Below are positions 36,996 through 46,601 of a stretch of DNA of 64,000 nt, piece after piece. Made by a program: the position numbers and the translations under genes. Within the stretch, counting starts at the first letter, position 1; the number at the start of each line of letters is the position of its first letter. A model generated the notes under the pieces. It made no database searches. It saw nothing but the letters and a program-made list of their open reading frames with translations, and was not told the origin of the DNA. The stretch lies in NCBI GenBank assembly GCA_963708865.1, contig CAVPUC010000002.1, positions 186,001 through 250,000 of the forward strand, given 5' to 3'. The stretch is from DAIDKA01 sp963708865. Its GTDB lineage: Bacteria; Pseudomonadota; Gammaproteobacteria; Steroidobacterales; Steroidobacteraceae.

Positions 36996-37479
36996 TCGAC
37001 TCCACTTTAATCTTGCCTGATTGGCAGCTGACTGAGGTTTGTGGCGGGGCCAAGATCCGCCTGCAGAGTATCGCCCCTGCAGCCGTCGATTGCGGCATTA
37101 GGCAGGAAAGCTGCTTTGCCGGAACAGGTTTACAATCGGTAGCAACGATTATCCCGCAAACAGGTATTGCCGGAGCGCTGGCGAGGAGGGTGCTGAGCAT
37201 CTTCATACCGCCCCCTACCACGCCGCTCAGCCCCAGGACTTGAGTCCCACCCGTTTCACGGCCTCGCAATTCTTCCAACTGCTTTCTTCGGACCGCATAT
37301 AAAGAGTGGTGCTGCGGGGTGGCTTAGGGACGCGCCTGCCCCGGAAGTGATCGGGCAGGGCGGACCACCCGTTATGTATCGTCAGCAGGCGGGCAGCACC
37401 TGCCGCACCCCGCGCACGCGCGAGGCCCGGCCCACGTGGCCTTATCGGCGGATCAGCGAACCTGCGCTTCTGCGGCAGG

Positions 37480-37683
37480 TTACGCGCATGACATGCAGCG
37501 CGCATCGTCGACGACCAGATGATCGAATACCCGCACGTCCACGACGCATCGCGCAGGCGCTGCGTGAGCAATCGATCGGCATGGCTCGCCTCGGCCACGC
37601 CGGATGAAGGCGATCAGGACTGGAGGTGCACTGCTTTGCACGCTCGAAAACGTTTTCTGCCTTCGCAATCTGCCTGCACGCAA
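37480..37683 (-). pseudogene. RadC-like (JAB/MPN) remnant
   Basis: Minus-strand fragments in three frames give SGVAEASHADRLLTQRLRDA and VVDVRVFDHLVVDDARCMS, together with VFERAKQC and VLIAF. These correspond to the C-terminal third of RadC-family proteins (HPSG..EPS.AD..LT..L..AL..DVRVLDHLVVG). The His-Pro-Ser-Gly site is damaged. Such radC genes are frequent on genomic islands. Confidence 0.5.
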
Positions 37684-37920
37684 CTCTATCCAGAGGGAGC
37701 ATCGGCCGCGACCGTAGGCTGCAACGGATGCCAGGGGTGCTTTCGGGTGCGGCTCCCCAACCTACACCGGAACGACGAGCATTGCGGAGCCAGATCTGAA
37801 GGAGCTGTGGCGCCAATTGTCCGCTGCGAGCTTGGGTAGATTCAGTCCTATTGCCGCACTGCGGCACCGCTCGCCACGAAGCGCTGGACAGGCGTTTGAC
37901 GCCCTTAGCGGCGCATGGTG

Positions 37921-37937
37921 AAGTGCATCATGCACTT
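37921..37937. repeat. 17-bp perfect inverted repeat upstream of permease 5
   Basis: AAGTGCAT-C-ATGCACTT, 8-bp arms, 104 nt before the GTG of permease 5. It could be an operator for the third permease pair. Confidence 0.4.
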
Positions 37938-38040
37938 CAGAACCGAGCGTTCTCTTCACGCCGTACCCGTGCAGCAACTGCTGCCGCGCCGTCACGAACC
38001 CACTATTCGTTAGGATGCCGGTGCGAATACCCCTGCTGTT

Positions 38041-39198
38041 GTGAAGTTCCTGCCACTCATCCTGGCTGGATTGTTACGCAGCCGAATTCGGACCCTGCTT
38101 ACATTCCTGACGGCGGTCGTGTCCTTCGTATTGTTTTCTGTCCTGCACGGCATCAGTGGGAGCTTTGATGAGCTGATCAACGCTCAAAGCGACACGCGTC
38201 TTCTGGTACAAAGTCGTCTGAGCTATACGCAGTGGATACCACTCGCGATGCGGTCACACCTGGAGCGGGTTCCAGGCGTGACGTCGGTGGTGGTGACCGC
38301 GTTTTTTGGAGGCTATTACCTGGATCCCAAGAACCAAATCGGTGCCACGGCGCGCGACGTTGCGGAAATGCTCAGGTTGTATCCGGAGCTTGAGCTTCCC
38401 GCCGCGCAGCGCGAGCAGATGCTGAATACTCCAACAGGATTGCTCGTCGGGGAGACCATGGCGCACAGGTATGGTTGGAAGGTTGGCGATCGCATCGCCA
38501 TCGGAACGCCGCTGTGGGCGCACCCGGACGGAAATTACGACTGGAATTTTACGATTGAGGGCATCTATCGACATAAGAACAGTTCTCTCTCGGCTGACGG
38601 GGTTTGGATGAACTTCAAGTATTTCGATGACGCGCGTACTGCCCTGCCCGGAATGGTCGCAAGCTACATTGTCGGCATAGCCGACCCGGGAAGCGCCGCG
38701 CGCATTAGCCGAGAGATAGACGGGTTCTACGCCAACTCCTCGACACCGACGCTGACGCAAACGGAGCGAAGCTCAATGCAGGCGCAGCTGCGCGATCTGG
38801 CGAATATCAAATTCATGGTGAACGCCGTCGTGGGCGCGGTGTTGTTCACACTGATCGCGTTGTTGGCGAATACAATGATGCAAACCGTCAGGGAGCGCAC
38901 GGCGGAACTGGGCATCATGAAGGCGATCGGGTATCCAGGCCGCCTGATCGGCCGACTGATCGCTGTGGAGACGTTACTACTGTGCGTGAGCGCTGCCCTG
39001 TGCGGAACTGGGATTGCGGCGCTCGTTTTCCCGAAAGTAATAAAGCGATTCGGTATCGGCTCCTTACCCATTCCTATATATGTAATGGGATCGGTGCTTC
39101 TGCTTGCACTGTGTCTGGCATTCATCAGCGCGATATTGCCTGTATGGCGCGTGTCTCGGCTTCAGGTCACTGACGCCCTCGCATCGCGCCAGGCCTAA
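38041..39198 (+). CDS. FtsX-type ABC permease 5
   Basis: Permease of 385 residues, GTG start, homologous to permease 3 along its length (shared MKFLPL start, hydrophobic TAVVSFVLFSVLHGI, TQWIPLAMRSHLERVPGV, WNFTIEGIYRHKN, ERTAELGIMKAIGYPGRLIG). It has four helices and a periplasmic domain. It is followed after 14 nt by permease 6. The likeness to permeases 3/4 indicates tandem duplication of the pair. Confidence 0.85.
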   Translation: MKFLPLILAGLLRSRIRTLLTFLTAVVSFVLFSVLHGISGSFDELINAQSDTRLLVQSRLSYTQWIPLAMRSHLERVPGVTSVVVTAFFGGYYLDPKNQIGATARDVAEMLRLYPELELPAAQREQMLNTPTGLLVGETMAHRYGWKVGDRIAIGTPLWAHPDGNYDWNFTIEGIYRHKNSSLSADGVWMNFKYFDDARTALPGMVASYIVGIADPGSAARISREIDGFYANSSTPTLTQTERSSMQAQLRDLANIKFMVNAVVGAVLFTLIALLANTMMQTVRERTAELGIMKAIGYPGRLIGRLIAVETLLLCVSAALCGTGIAALVFPKVIKRFGIGSLPIPIYVMGSVLLLALCLAFISAILPVWRVSRLQVTDALASRQA

Positions 39199-39212
39199 AG
39201 GGCCGCCCTCAG

Positions 39213-40508
39213 ATGTTCAAGGAGATCATCGCCACTACCACCATGAATCTGCGAAGCTTGCCGCAGCGCTTGGCTGCCGCAGCGGTGGTAGTCATAGGCA
39301 TTGGCGGGGTTGTCGCAGTACTCATCGCTGTCTTGGCGATGGCAAGCGGGTTGTCGCGCACATTTGTGAAGACGGGCAATCTCGACCGTGCTCTAGTGCT
39401 CCACAAGGCGGCCAACACCGAGAGTTTTAGCAACATAGATTTGGGTTGGATAGCGGCGATCGCCCAACCGCCGCAAGTCTTTCGAGGCGCGGGCGGTACG
39501 GCTGCCGTGTGTCCTGAAAGAATCGTGGGCGCTAGTCTTTCCAGACGGGCTGGAGGCGAAGCAGGCGTCACCCTGCGAGGGACGTGTCCGGCGATGTTTC
39601 TGGTGCATCCGGAATGGCGAGTTGTGGCAGGCAGACAGTTCCGCCCTGGACTGCACGAGGTCTTGGTCGGAATGGGTGCATTTAGACAGTTTGCCGGGGT
39701 GGATGTTGGTGACCACGTGAAACTTGGGACGAGCGAGTGGACGGTCGTGGGGCGGTTCACGAGCGACGGTGATCTGCATGAATCTGAAGTATTGACCGAT
39801 GCGACCACACTCATGTCCGCTTACAGCTGGGCAGACTACAGTTCGGTCACGGTCCGACTGATATCAGATACGGCGCTCGGCGCCTTCCGAAACGCACTCC
39901 TGTCCAATCCCTCCCTCCAAGTCGAAGTGGTAGGTGAGCGGGACTATTACCAGCGGCAATCGCAAGGGATCGCAAGTTTGCTCTACCTCGTGAGCACGGT
40001 CATAGGCGCTATCATGGCCATCGGCGCAGTCCTTACTGCCACCAACATCCTCTACTCATCGGTCGCGGTGCGCCGGGGCGAAATTGCCACGTTGCGGGCT
40101 ATCGGCTTCGGCGCCACGGGTGTCGTAATTTCGATCCTGGTCGAGGCGCTGTTGCTCGCGGTTGTGGGCGCTTTACTTGGAGCGCTAGTCGCCTGGTTGG
40201 GATTCAGCGGCAGTGTCTTAAGCACCAGTGCCGGAGCGTTCGACGCCCAGGTGATGTTCACCATGGTCATGCGTCCCGGCCTCATTGCATTAGGTGTCTT
40301 GTGGGGGGTCGCCATAGGCCTTCTCGGTGGGCTGCTCCCCGCTGTTCGTGCAGCTCGAATGCCGGTCGCATTGGACTGTGGCCGGTATGATCCAAGGAAG
40401 ACCCGCTCCGAGCAGCAGCTAATGATGCACACTGGGGCGGATGCCGGATGGTTTGAAGCTGAGGAACCAAGATGCCTGCGTAGTTGTGCCTCACGCTTTC
40501 AGGTGTGA
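39213..40508 (+). CDS. FtsX-type ABC permease 6, aberrant C terminus
   Basis: Partner of permease 5, homologous to permease 4 (RLAAAAVVVIGIGGVVAVLIAVLAM; WTVVGRFTSDGDLHESEVL; RRGEIATLRAIGFGATGVVISILVEA). The family normally ends a few residues after PAVRAARMPV; here the frame continues for about 50 unrelated residues, so a small indel or deletion near 40365 joined it to foreign sequence that includes a VOC-type scrap. The transport part is complete. Confidence 0.8.
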   Translation: MFKEIIATTTMNLRSLPQRLAAAAVVVIGIGGVVAVLIAVLAMASGLSRTFVKTGNLDRALVLHKAANTESFSNIDLGWIAAIAQPPQVFRGAGGTAAVCPERIVGASLSRRAGGEAGVTLRGTCPAMFLVHPEWRVVAGRQFRPGLHEVLVGMGAFRQFAGVDVGDHVKLGTSEWTVVGRFTSDGDLHESEVLTDATTLMSAYSWADYSSVTVRLISDTALGAFRNALLSNPSLQVEVVGERDYYQRQSQGIASLLYLVSTVIGAIMAIGAVLTATNILYSSVAVRRGEIATLRAIGFGATGVVISILVEALLLAVVGALLGALVAWLGFSGSVLSTSAGAFDAQVMFTMVMRPGLIALGVLWGVAIGLLGGLLPAVRAARMPVALDCGRYDPRKTRSEQQLMMHTGADAGWFEAEEPRCLRSCASRFQV

Positions 40509-40597
40509 TCGCGCCGGTCTTGCTCGACTGCTACATTCGCGATCCCGACGGATATATCATCGAGGTCGGGCGGAGTGGCAATCTCGTGTGGGGTTGA
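40501..40597 (+). pseudogene. VOC/glyoxalase-superfamily C-terminal fragment
   Basis: Reads GVIAPVLLDCYIRDPDGYIIEVGRSGNLVWG and stop. D-P-D-G-Y-x-I-E is the C-terminal metal-ligand signature of VOC proteins. The rest of the gene is gone; the fragment directly follows permease 6 in another frame. Confidence 0.55.
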
Positions 40598-40659
40598 GAC
40601 CGGCCCGCAAGAAGAATGTCCGGCGCTGCTTTGGCCCCGCAAATGGCCTGGGAATAGTT

Positions 40660-41040
40660 ATGGCGACCTATCATTCGATCGTCTGGATCGACCATCACAA
40701 GGCGGTCGTGTGGAATTTCACGGACGATGCAAAACCAAGTCTGTCGTGAAGTCACCCGACCAGCACGAACACACCCATATTCGCAAAAGCCCACGGCGGG
40801 CACAAAATCCCCGATGCCCCCCAATTTTTCGAGGGTGTCGCGAACACACTGTCGGGCGTTCGGGAAGTCTTGGTCATCGGACCGGCGCAGACCAAGAACG
40901 ACTTCATGGCCTTTTTACGCAAGAAACACCCTCAGATCCGCGCCGAGATCGTCGCAGTGGAGAGCGCGGATCACCCCACAGATTCGGAGCTTCTGGCCTA
41001 CGCTAGAAAGTACTTCAGCGTGTTCGATCGCAGAATTTAG
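40660..41040 (+). pseudogene. eRF1-like 'translational machinery' small protein, frameshifted
   Basis: ATG 40660 starts YHSIVWIDHHKAVVWNF; the middle (EHTHIRK) and the end (FFEGVANTLSGVREVLVIGPAQ; LRKKHPQIRAEIVAVESADHPTDSELLAYARKYF) lie in other frames. The pattern matches a family of about 130-residue bacterial proteins with an eRF1-domain-3-like fold. At least two indels separate the blocks. A small hairpin (CGGCAGC / GCTGCCG, 41046-41069) follows. Confidence 0.6.
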
Positions 41041-41260
41041 CGTCACGGCAGCTTGGGGAAACGCTGCCGCTGGGGGGCCAGGTTCGGTGAAAACGGTGCC
41101 GCCCGAAAGGCGAGAGTGATGCTTGCGTCGCTTTCATGCCACAAAATGACCGGTGGATGGTGCACAGCGGCCATTGATAGCTGTCGGCGACCGCAGCGAT
41201 GGCGTAACCTTGACAAAAGGGGAGGGACATGCCGTCTCTGCCATAATCATCAGGAGCCGT

Positions 41261-41963
41261 ATGCAGACCCAGATCAATGAGATCGCTGATGGCGTCTATC
41301 GCTTTTCAACTTGTGTCCCCGATGCAGCACCGGCGGGCTTCACGTTCAACCAGTTCCTCATCAACGGCGACGATCCGCTCATTTTCCATACTGGTCCACG
41401 AGGCCCGTTTCCACTTGTGTCTCAGTTGATCGCCCGCATCATTCCGCTTGATCGAATCCGTTGGATAACGTTCGGACATGTGGAGTCGGACGAATGCGGA
41501 GCCATGAACCAATTTCTTGCTGTCGCACCACGTGTCAGGTTGCCACGGCGCGCTCGGGTGCATGGTCTCACTTTACGACCTGTGTGATCGACCGCCGCGC
41601 AGGCTCGCCGGCGGCGAAGTCATCGATCTCGGTGGCAAGCGCGTGCGTCACATCGATACTCCGCACGTCCCGCACAATTGGGAGGCGCGCGTGCTTTTCG
41701 AGGAAACGACCAAGACGCTTCTCTGCGGAGATCTCTTCACGCACACCGGCGACGGCCCCGCGCTGACTGACGGCGACATCGTTGGTCCCGCTCTGGCTGC
41801 TGAGCAGCTTTTTCATGCCACGGCGCTGACTCCAACTGCGGCGACCATCCGCAGCCTGGCAACACTGCAGCCTCAGCTATTAGCCCTCATGCATGGGTCA
41901 TCGACGCGGGCGCACTGCGCTGAGGCATTGGAGAAGCTCGCTATGCGTACGAGCGATGATTAA
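41261..41963 (+). pseudogene. Metallo-beta-lactamase-fold protein, ODP (flavodiiron-like) type, frameshifted
   Basis: ATG 41261 has CAGGAG upstream. The metal-binding motif is FGHVESDECGAMNQFL, the H-x-E-x-D of flavodiiron-like di-iron hydrolases rather than HxHxDH. Further ligands are in DTPHVPHNWEA, LCGDLFTHTGDG and LMHGSS. The frame changes near 41530, between FLAVAPRV and the GALGCMVSLYDLCDRPPR segment. The domain is otherwise complete (about 233 residues). An O2- or NO-related role is possible but unproven. Confidence 0.75.
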
Positions 41964-42119
41964 ACAGCGCGAAAGAAGCGAGGAGCGGCGCCCCAGTCGG
42001 CGCAATGAATCCACGGCCAACCGCGCTGGCATAGACGCCCAAACCTGACTATCCTAACGACGCAATTCAGTTCCGTAGACGGCACACAACGACTGTCAGG
42101 GCACAAGAGGGGGGAAGCC

Positions 42120-43995
42120 ATGCGAATTCCGATGCATCGATTCAAGTACACCAAGCTGACCAAGGATCAGATTGGCGCAAAACTCAAGCCGGTAGAAGGT
42201 GCGGGCCCCAGGAGCGCCTCCGTCTTTACCGATGTACTGAATGGCAAGACGCTGAAAATCGTCACCGTTGACGGGCCGACGCTCGAATACAAGTTCGCGG
42301 CCAACAAGCGGCTCACGCTTGGAGAGGGCGGCAAGCAGATTACCGCCGGCTATGGCGAGCTGACGCTGAACCAGATCGTGTTCTTCTGCCACCTGATCCC
42401 CGGTGAGCAGAAAGGCTACAACGTCTACATCGACCAGAAGACCCAGCTCGCCACGGTTTTTGAAGTGTGGCTATCCAGCGGCATCAAGCAGAATGCCGGT
42501 CGGCCGAATGAGTTCACGCTCGATGACCGGGAAGTGCAGCGACAGATTTATTTCGGGTACGTCGACAACGGGCAGGCCGCTCCCGCGAAGCTGCATCACT
42601 ACACCAACCGCATGACCGGCAAGGGAATCTACTGGAAGCAGGATAACGGCATCGAGACGCTGGAGCTTTATCCGTCGGTGGCCAACACGAACTTCGTGGA
42701 GCTGACCCGGCACATCGATGATCTGGGTTACGTGTCTCCGTCGGATTACGTGCTCGTCGACGACCGCACCATTGTTTACAACCGGACCGAGTGCGAGTTC
42801 TCCGGCATCCACACCTGCTTTGTGGTCGATCTGTACGGGCCCAGGCAGGTAGGCGTGCGCTTCGGCTTCAACGAGAAGGACGAGCTCGAGTACTACATGT
42901 TCCGCGGCAGCGGCAAGATCGTTGGGCAGCTCGCCTATCTCGAGGACTTCGATGACCACGGCCTGCGTCCGATGTTTGCTGCGGTCCCCGCTGCGGCTGG
43001 TCGCGCTGGCCCGGCGCCTGCCGGTGGCACAGCTGCGGCGGCAGGCCCAACTGTGGCGCCAGCGCCACCGCCTCCGCCGCCGAAGGGCGCGCGAACCACC
43101 TATCGCCCCGTGCGTACCTTCACCCACATGACGGATGCAGAGATGCAGGCGGCGGCAGACATGAGGACCAAGCCTTCGCCGCGCCCGGCGGAGGGCGGGT
43201 CCGCAGGGCGCAGCTGCGGCCGGTGCGCCCCGCCCCCCACGACTACCGGCTACACGTGCCGTTCTCCGACATCCTGGTAGGCAAGGCATTCACGCTGCGG
43301 TTCGACAATGGTGGCCCGGTGCGGGACTACCGCTGCAAGGAGATGTACAAGCTGCAATTCCGGGACCAGAAGGACAACGTTTGGCATGATGTTCATTACC
43401 GCGCCTATGAAGGCGACGACAACCTTGCTGGTTCAGCCACCTGATTCCGGACAGCAAACCGCGCGCCTGCGTGATGGTCGCCGTGGATTTCACCAACGGG
43501 CTCAGCACCAGCATCGAGTCGCACATGGGGACGGAGTATTACGGCAATGAGACCACCTATCGCCCGGTCTTCGGCGTGGCGGAGATGCCGGGCCTGGAAG
43601 CGCCGATCTATGTGCGGCATCAACTGACCGACGAGCTGGTCGGCAATGCTTTCTCGTGGTCCTACTCCGATCAAGTGACCTCCATGCACCTCTATAACTC
43701 TCCGCATTCCATGTCCTGGGTGATCTTCACGGGTACCCAGCAGTTGGGCGCGGAGTGGGGGTCGCCGTGCATTTTCGTGAAACTGCGTCCCGGTGTTTAG
43801 ATCTTCTGCCAGAACGAAGAAGCCTGTAACGGCAATCAGATGACGGAACTGCTCAACACCAAGGCCTCGCATGACTGCGGCTTCACCTTCAACGGCGGCG
43901 CCAGGGGAGTCAGCCTGGGGGTGACCGGTGCCATCGGTCGGCATATCGGCAAGTTCGATCTGCTCGAGTTCTACGGGCCGAAGCGGAGGACATGA
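42120..43995 (+). pseudogene. MoaF-domain-like protein with two frameshifts and an in-frame TAG
   Basis: Large protein (about 620 codons) of repeated lipocalin-like modules resembling MoaF: LNGKTLKIVTVDGPTLEYKF, FEVWLSSGIKQN, a proline/alanine linker near nt 42990-43090, then after a shift near 43215 FSDILVGKAFTLRFDNGGPV and after another near 43440 MVAVDFTNGLSTSIESHMG. A TAG at 43798-43800 is followed in the same frame by IFCQNEEACNGNQMTELL and the natural end at 43993-43995, overlapping the next ATG (ATGA). The MoaF assignment is by motif only. Confidence 0.6.
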
Positions 43996-44712
43996 TGAAT
44001 ATTCTCAAACTCAATAGCCGTCGCTCCTTCATCCCAAATATGGGCGCGGGCGCTTCGGCGGTCCTGGCATCCGCGGCGGCTATGGCCGGGGGTGAGGCTG
44101 CCCCGGCCACTGCAGCTGACCCGGTGTTGCAGGTGGCCTTGTTGCAGGAGGAACAAGTGCTGCGCAAGTTTCACCAGGCCTTCGAGCAGGCGATGAACAA
44201 GGACCTGAATTAGGAGGTCATCGGCATGTTTGCCGATGACGCCGAAGTCGTGTTCAACGGTGGTGTCTTCCGCCAGCGCAACCAGGGCGTCACCCGCCTG
44301 ATCGCGATCGTTTCCCGACTGGAAAGACCGGCAGGCGAATGGAGCCGCGCCGGGCTTCGAACTGGCGGCCGAGCAGCAGCGTGACAGCGTGGAAGTAGCG
44401 GGGGATCGAAAGTCCGCAACGGCGGTCTTCCCCTATTCGATCCGGGTGGGCATCCCGCTTGAGTCCGTCTCATCCCTGGTCGCCATGGCGCGCCTCCACG
44501 GCGAAGGCGTGCGCACGTGGTGGGAGGGCGGAGTGTACAAGATCGCCGACGGAAAAGACGCTGCGGGCAGGTGGCGCATCGGCCGGCTCGAGTACGATAC
44601 GCTCGCGCGTGCCGACTATCGGCCGGGCAGGAGCTATGCGCAGGCCATTTGCGTGGCGCGCCTGGCGACCCGCTTTCCCGAGGATCCGCACGGCCCCGAC
44701 GATCTGGCGTAA
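43992..44712 (+). pseudogene. SnoaL-like exported protein, in-frame TAG and one frameshift
   Basis: Starts with a twin-arginine-type signal (SRRSFIPNMGAGASAVLASAAAMA). The NTF2-like domain follows: EEQVLRKFHQAFEQAMNKDLN, a TAG at 44211-44213, then EEVIGMFADDAEVVFNGGVFRQRNQGVTRL in the same frame. Near 44305 the frame changes to GFELAAEQQRDSVEVAGDRKSATAVFPYS and continues to TAA 44710-44712. It overlaps the MoaF-like gene by 4 nt, so both were one operon and have decayed together. Confidence 0.6.
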
Positions 44713-44818
44713 GCCCGGTAACACCGCGGCGGTTGGAAGTCGTGCACAACCACGATGACCGCTCGCGCGCACAGTCCGTCTATCCTGCTTCTAAGCGTAA
44801 CGATGAGGGCTAGTACTC

Positions 44819-44938
44819 ACCATCGCCCGTTCGCTCTCGAACACCTTTGCCGGCACCGCGCCAGGGCACGTTCCCGGCTTTATCTTCGCGCAGCTCCTGG
44901 GTGCGCTCACGGCAATCCCCGTCGCCCGGTTGCTGTAG
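44819..44938 (+). pseudogene. Aquaporin (MIP family) C-terminal fragment
   Basis: Reads TIARSLSNTFAGTAPGHVPGF, then IFAQLLGALTAIPVARLL and stop. This is the last loop and helix of MIP channels, including the second-NPA-side ARSLS/TFAG segment and the final helix. The upstream part is missing. The 222 bp from here to the next gene contain nothing else I can support. Confidence 0.6.
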
Positions 44939-45160
44939 TCCAAGCGGCCTGCGGCCGCCTGATCTCACAATCAAAGAAGTCCCCGTTTTGGCGAAAAATG
45001 ATGAGCGCTCCATTTTTTGCGAAGGCCGGGCTCTTGTAGCCGATTAGCCATTTTGCGAAGTCCCAAGACGGGCGCCCGATTTCCGGTACGCTAAGGCGTC
45101 GGTCACCGTACCGGGATGCTCATGTGCTACGCGGCGATCGAATCCGCAAACACCTGACCC

Positions 45161-46585
45161 ATGAACTCTGCCTATTCACATTGCGACGCCTCGATCGCTG
45201 CTCAGCGCTCACCGGCGCCCGACACCCCTCATCCCAATTGGCTGCTGACGACCACCATTCTGGCCTCGAGCCTCGCCTTCATTGATGGCTCAGTGGTCAA
45301 TGTCGGCCTGTCCGCGCTGGGTGCGACATTCAACGCCAGTGCCAGCGATCTGCAGTGGGTCATTAACGCATACCTGTTGCCCTTGAGCGCACTGCTGCTG
45401 CTGGGTGGCGCGGCGGGCGACCGTTACGGGCATACGCGACTGCTCATCATTGGCACGGCGATGTTCGGGGCGGCTTCGATCGGCTGTGCTCTCGCGCCGA
45501 CTCTCGGGTGGTTGCTGGTTGCGCGCGGAATGCAGGGCATTGGCGCCGCCTTGCTCATGCCGAACAGCCTAGCCATCCTTGGTGCGCGCTTCTCAGGGGA
45601 AGCGCGCGGTCGTGCGATCGGTATCTGGGCCTCCGTGGGAGCCGTCATGGCTGCGCTAGGGCCGCTCCTCGGTGGCTGGCTGATCGATGCCGTCGGGTGG
45701 CGCTCTATCTTCCTGATCAACCCGCCGCTTGCTGGGGCCGCTATCGTCTTGGCCATTGTCTTCATCCCTGATACGCGTCGCGAGACCACGGCACCGGCGT
45801 TAGACATGTGGGGTGGCATGCTCGCCACCGCGGCTCTCGGAGCGCTCACCTGGGCGCTGACCATCGGCTCCGGTCACGCGGGCTGGACGCCCGCGGCCCT
45901 CGAGCTGCTGGTTATTGGCATCGCGCTCACGGTGGGTTTACTGGCCACCGAAAGAGCCCAGCACGATGCCGCGATGATGCCACTCACGCTCTTTGGATCC
46001 GCAAGCTTCATCGGTCTCACGACCCTGACATTGCTCCTATACGGCGCGCTAGGCGCTTTGCTGGTCCTGATACCTTATGTGCTGATTCGGACGGATGGCT
46101 ATTCTGCCGCGCAGGCGGGCGCGGCACTCGTGCCCTTCGCGATCCTGCTCGCGGTGGCCTCACCGCTGATGGGTGCCGTGGCTGGAAGGATCGGCTCGCG
46201 GACGCCATTGACCATCGGGCCACTCGTCGTTGCCGGGGGCTTTTTGCTCGCCCTGAGAATAGGTGCCAACGCTGACTATTGGACCATCGTGTTTCCGGCG
46301 ATTCTGCTGATTGCCATTGGCATGGCCGGGGCCGTTGCCCCGTTGACCACAGCCGTGCTGGCTTCGGTCGATAGCAGGCATGCGGGTTCCGCTTCCGGCT
46401 TGAACAGCGCGGTTGCACGCACGGGAGGCATGGTGGCGACCGCGCTGCTCGGGGGCGTTCTCGGGGCATCTGGCCCGGCACTGCTCGGGGGCTTCCACGA
46501 GGCCGCGATTATCTGTGCCCTTGCATCGATCATCGCTTCCGCCAGCGCATGGTTTCTCATTACCGCGGGCTCACAGAAAAAATGA
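45161..46585 (+). CDS. DHA2-family drug:H+ antiporter (MFS, 14 helices)
   Basis: Membrane exporter of 474 residues of the EmrB/QacA type. The first helix carries SSLAFIDGSVVNVGLSALG, loop 2-3 the motif GAAGDRYGHTRLLIIG, and helix 5 the antiporter motif GIWASVGAVMAALGPLLGGWLI. Fourteen hydrophobic stretches are visible. No membrane-fusion partner is adjacent. It is followed after 16 nt by the cation diffusion facilitator gene. Confidence 0.9.
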   Translation: MNSAYSHCDASIAAQRSPAPDTPHPNWLLTTTILASSLAFIDGSVVNVGLSALGATFNASASDLQWVINAYLLPLSALLLLGGAAGDRYGHTRLLIIGTAMFGAASIGCALAPTLGWLLVARGMQGIGAALLMPNSLAILGARFSGEARGRAIGIWASVGAVMAALGPLLGGWLIDAVGWRSIFLINPPLAGAAIVLAIVFIPDTRRETTAPALDMWGGMLATAALGALTWALTIGSGHAGWTPAALELLVIGIALTVGLLATERAQHDAAMMPLTLFGSASFIGLTTLTLLLYGALGALLVLIPYVLIRTDGYSAAQAGAALVPFAILLAVASPLMGAVAGRIGSRTPLTIGPLVVAGGFLLALRIGANADYWTIVFPAILLIAIGMAGAVAPLTTAVLASVDSRHAGSASGLNSAVARTGGMVATALLGGVLGASGPALLGGFHEAAIICALASIIASASAWFLITAGSQKK

Positions 46586-46601
46586 ACCACAGGAGCGCCA
46601 G

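Larger units (their letters stand above)
36996..38040. other. Gene-poor gap with a radC scrap
   Basis: About 1 kb without an intact gene. Apart from a radC remnant at 37480-37683 and an inverted repeat at 37921-37937, I see nothing with family features. Confidence 0.5.

Noticed and set aside
42471..43289. 272-codon open frame on the minus strand
   Set aside because: Antisense to the MoaF-like gene, arginine-rich and without motifs.
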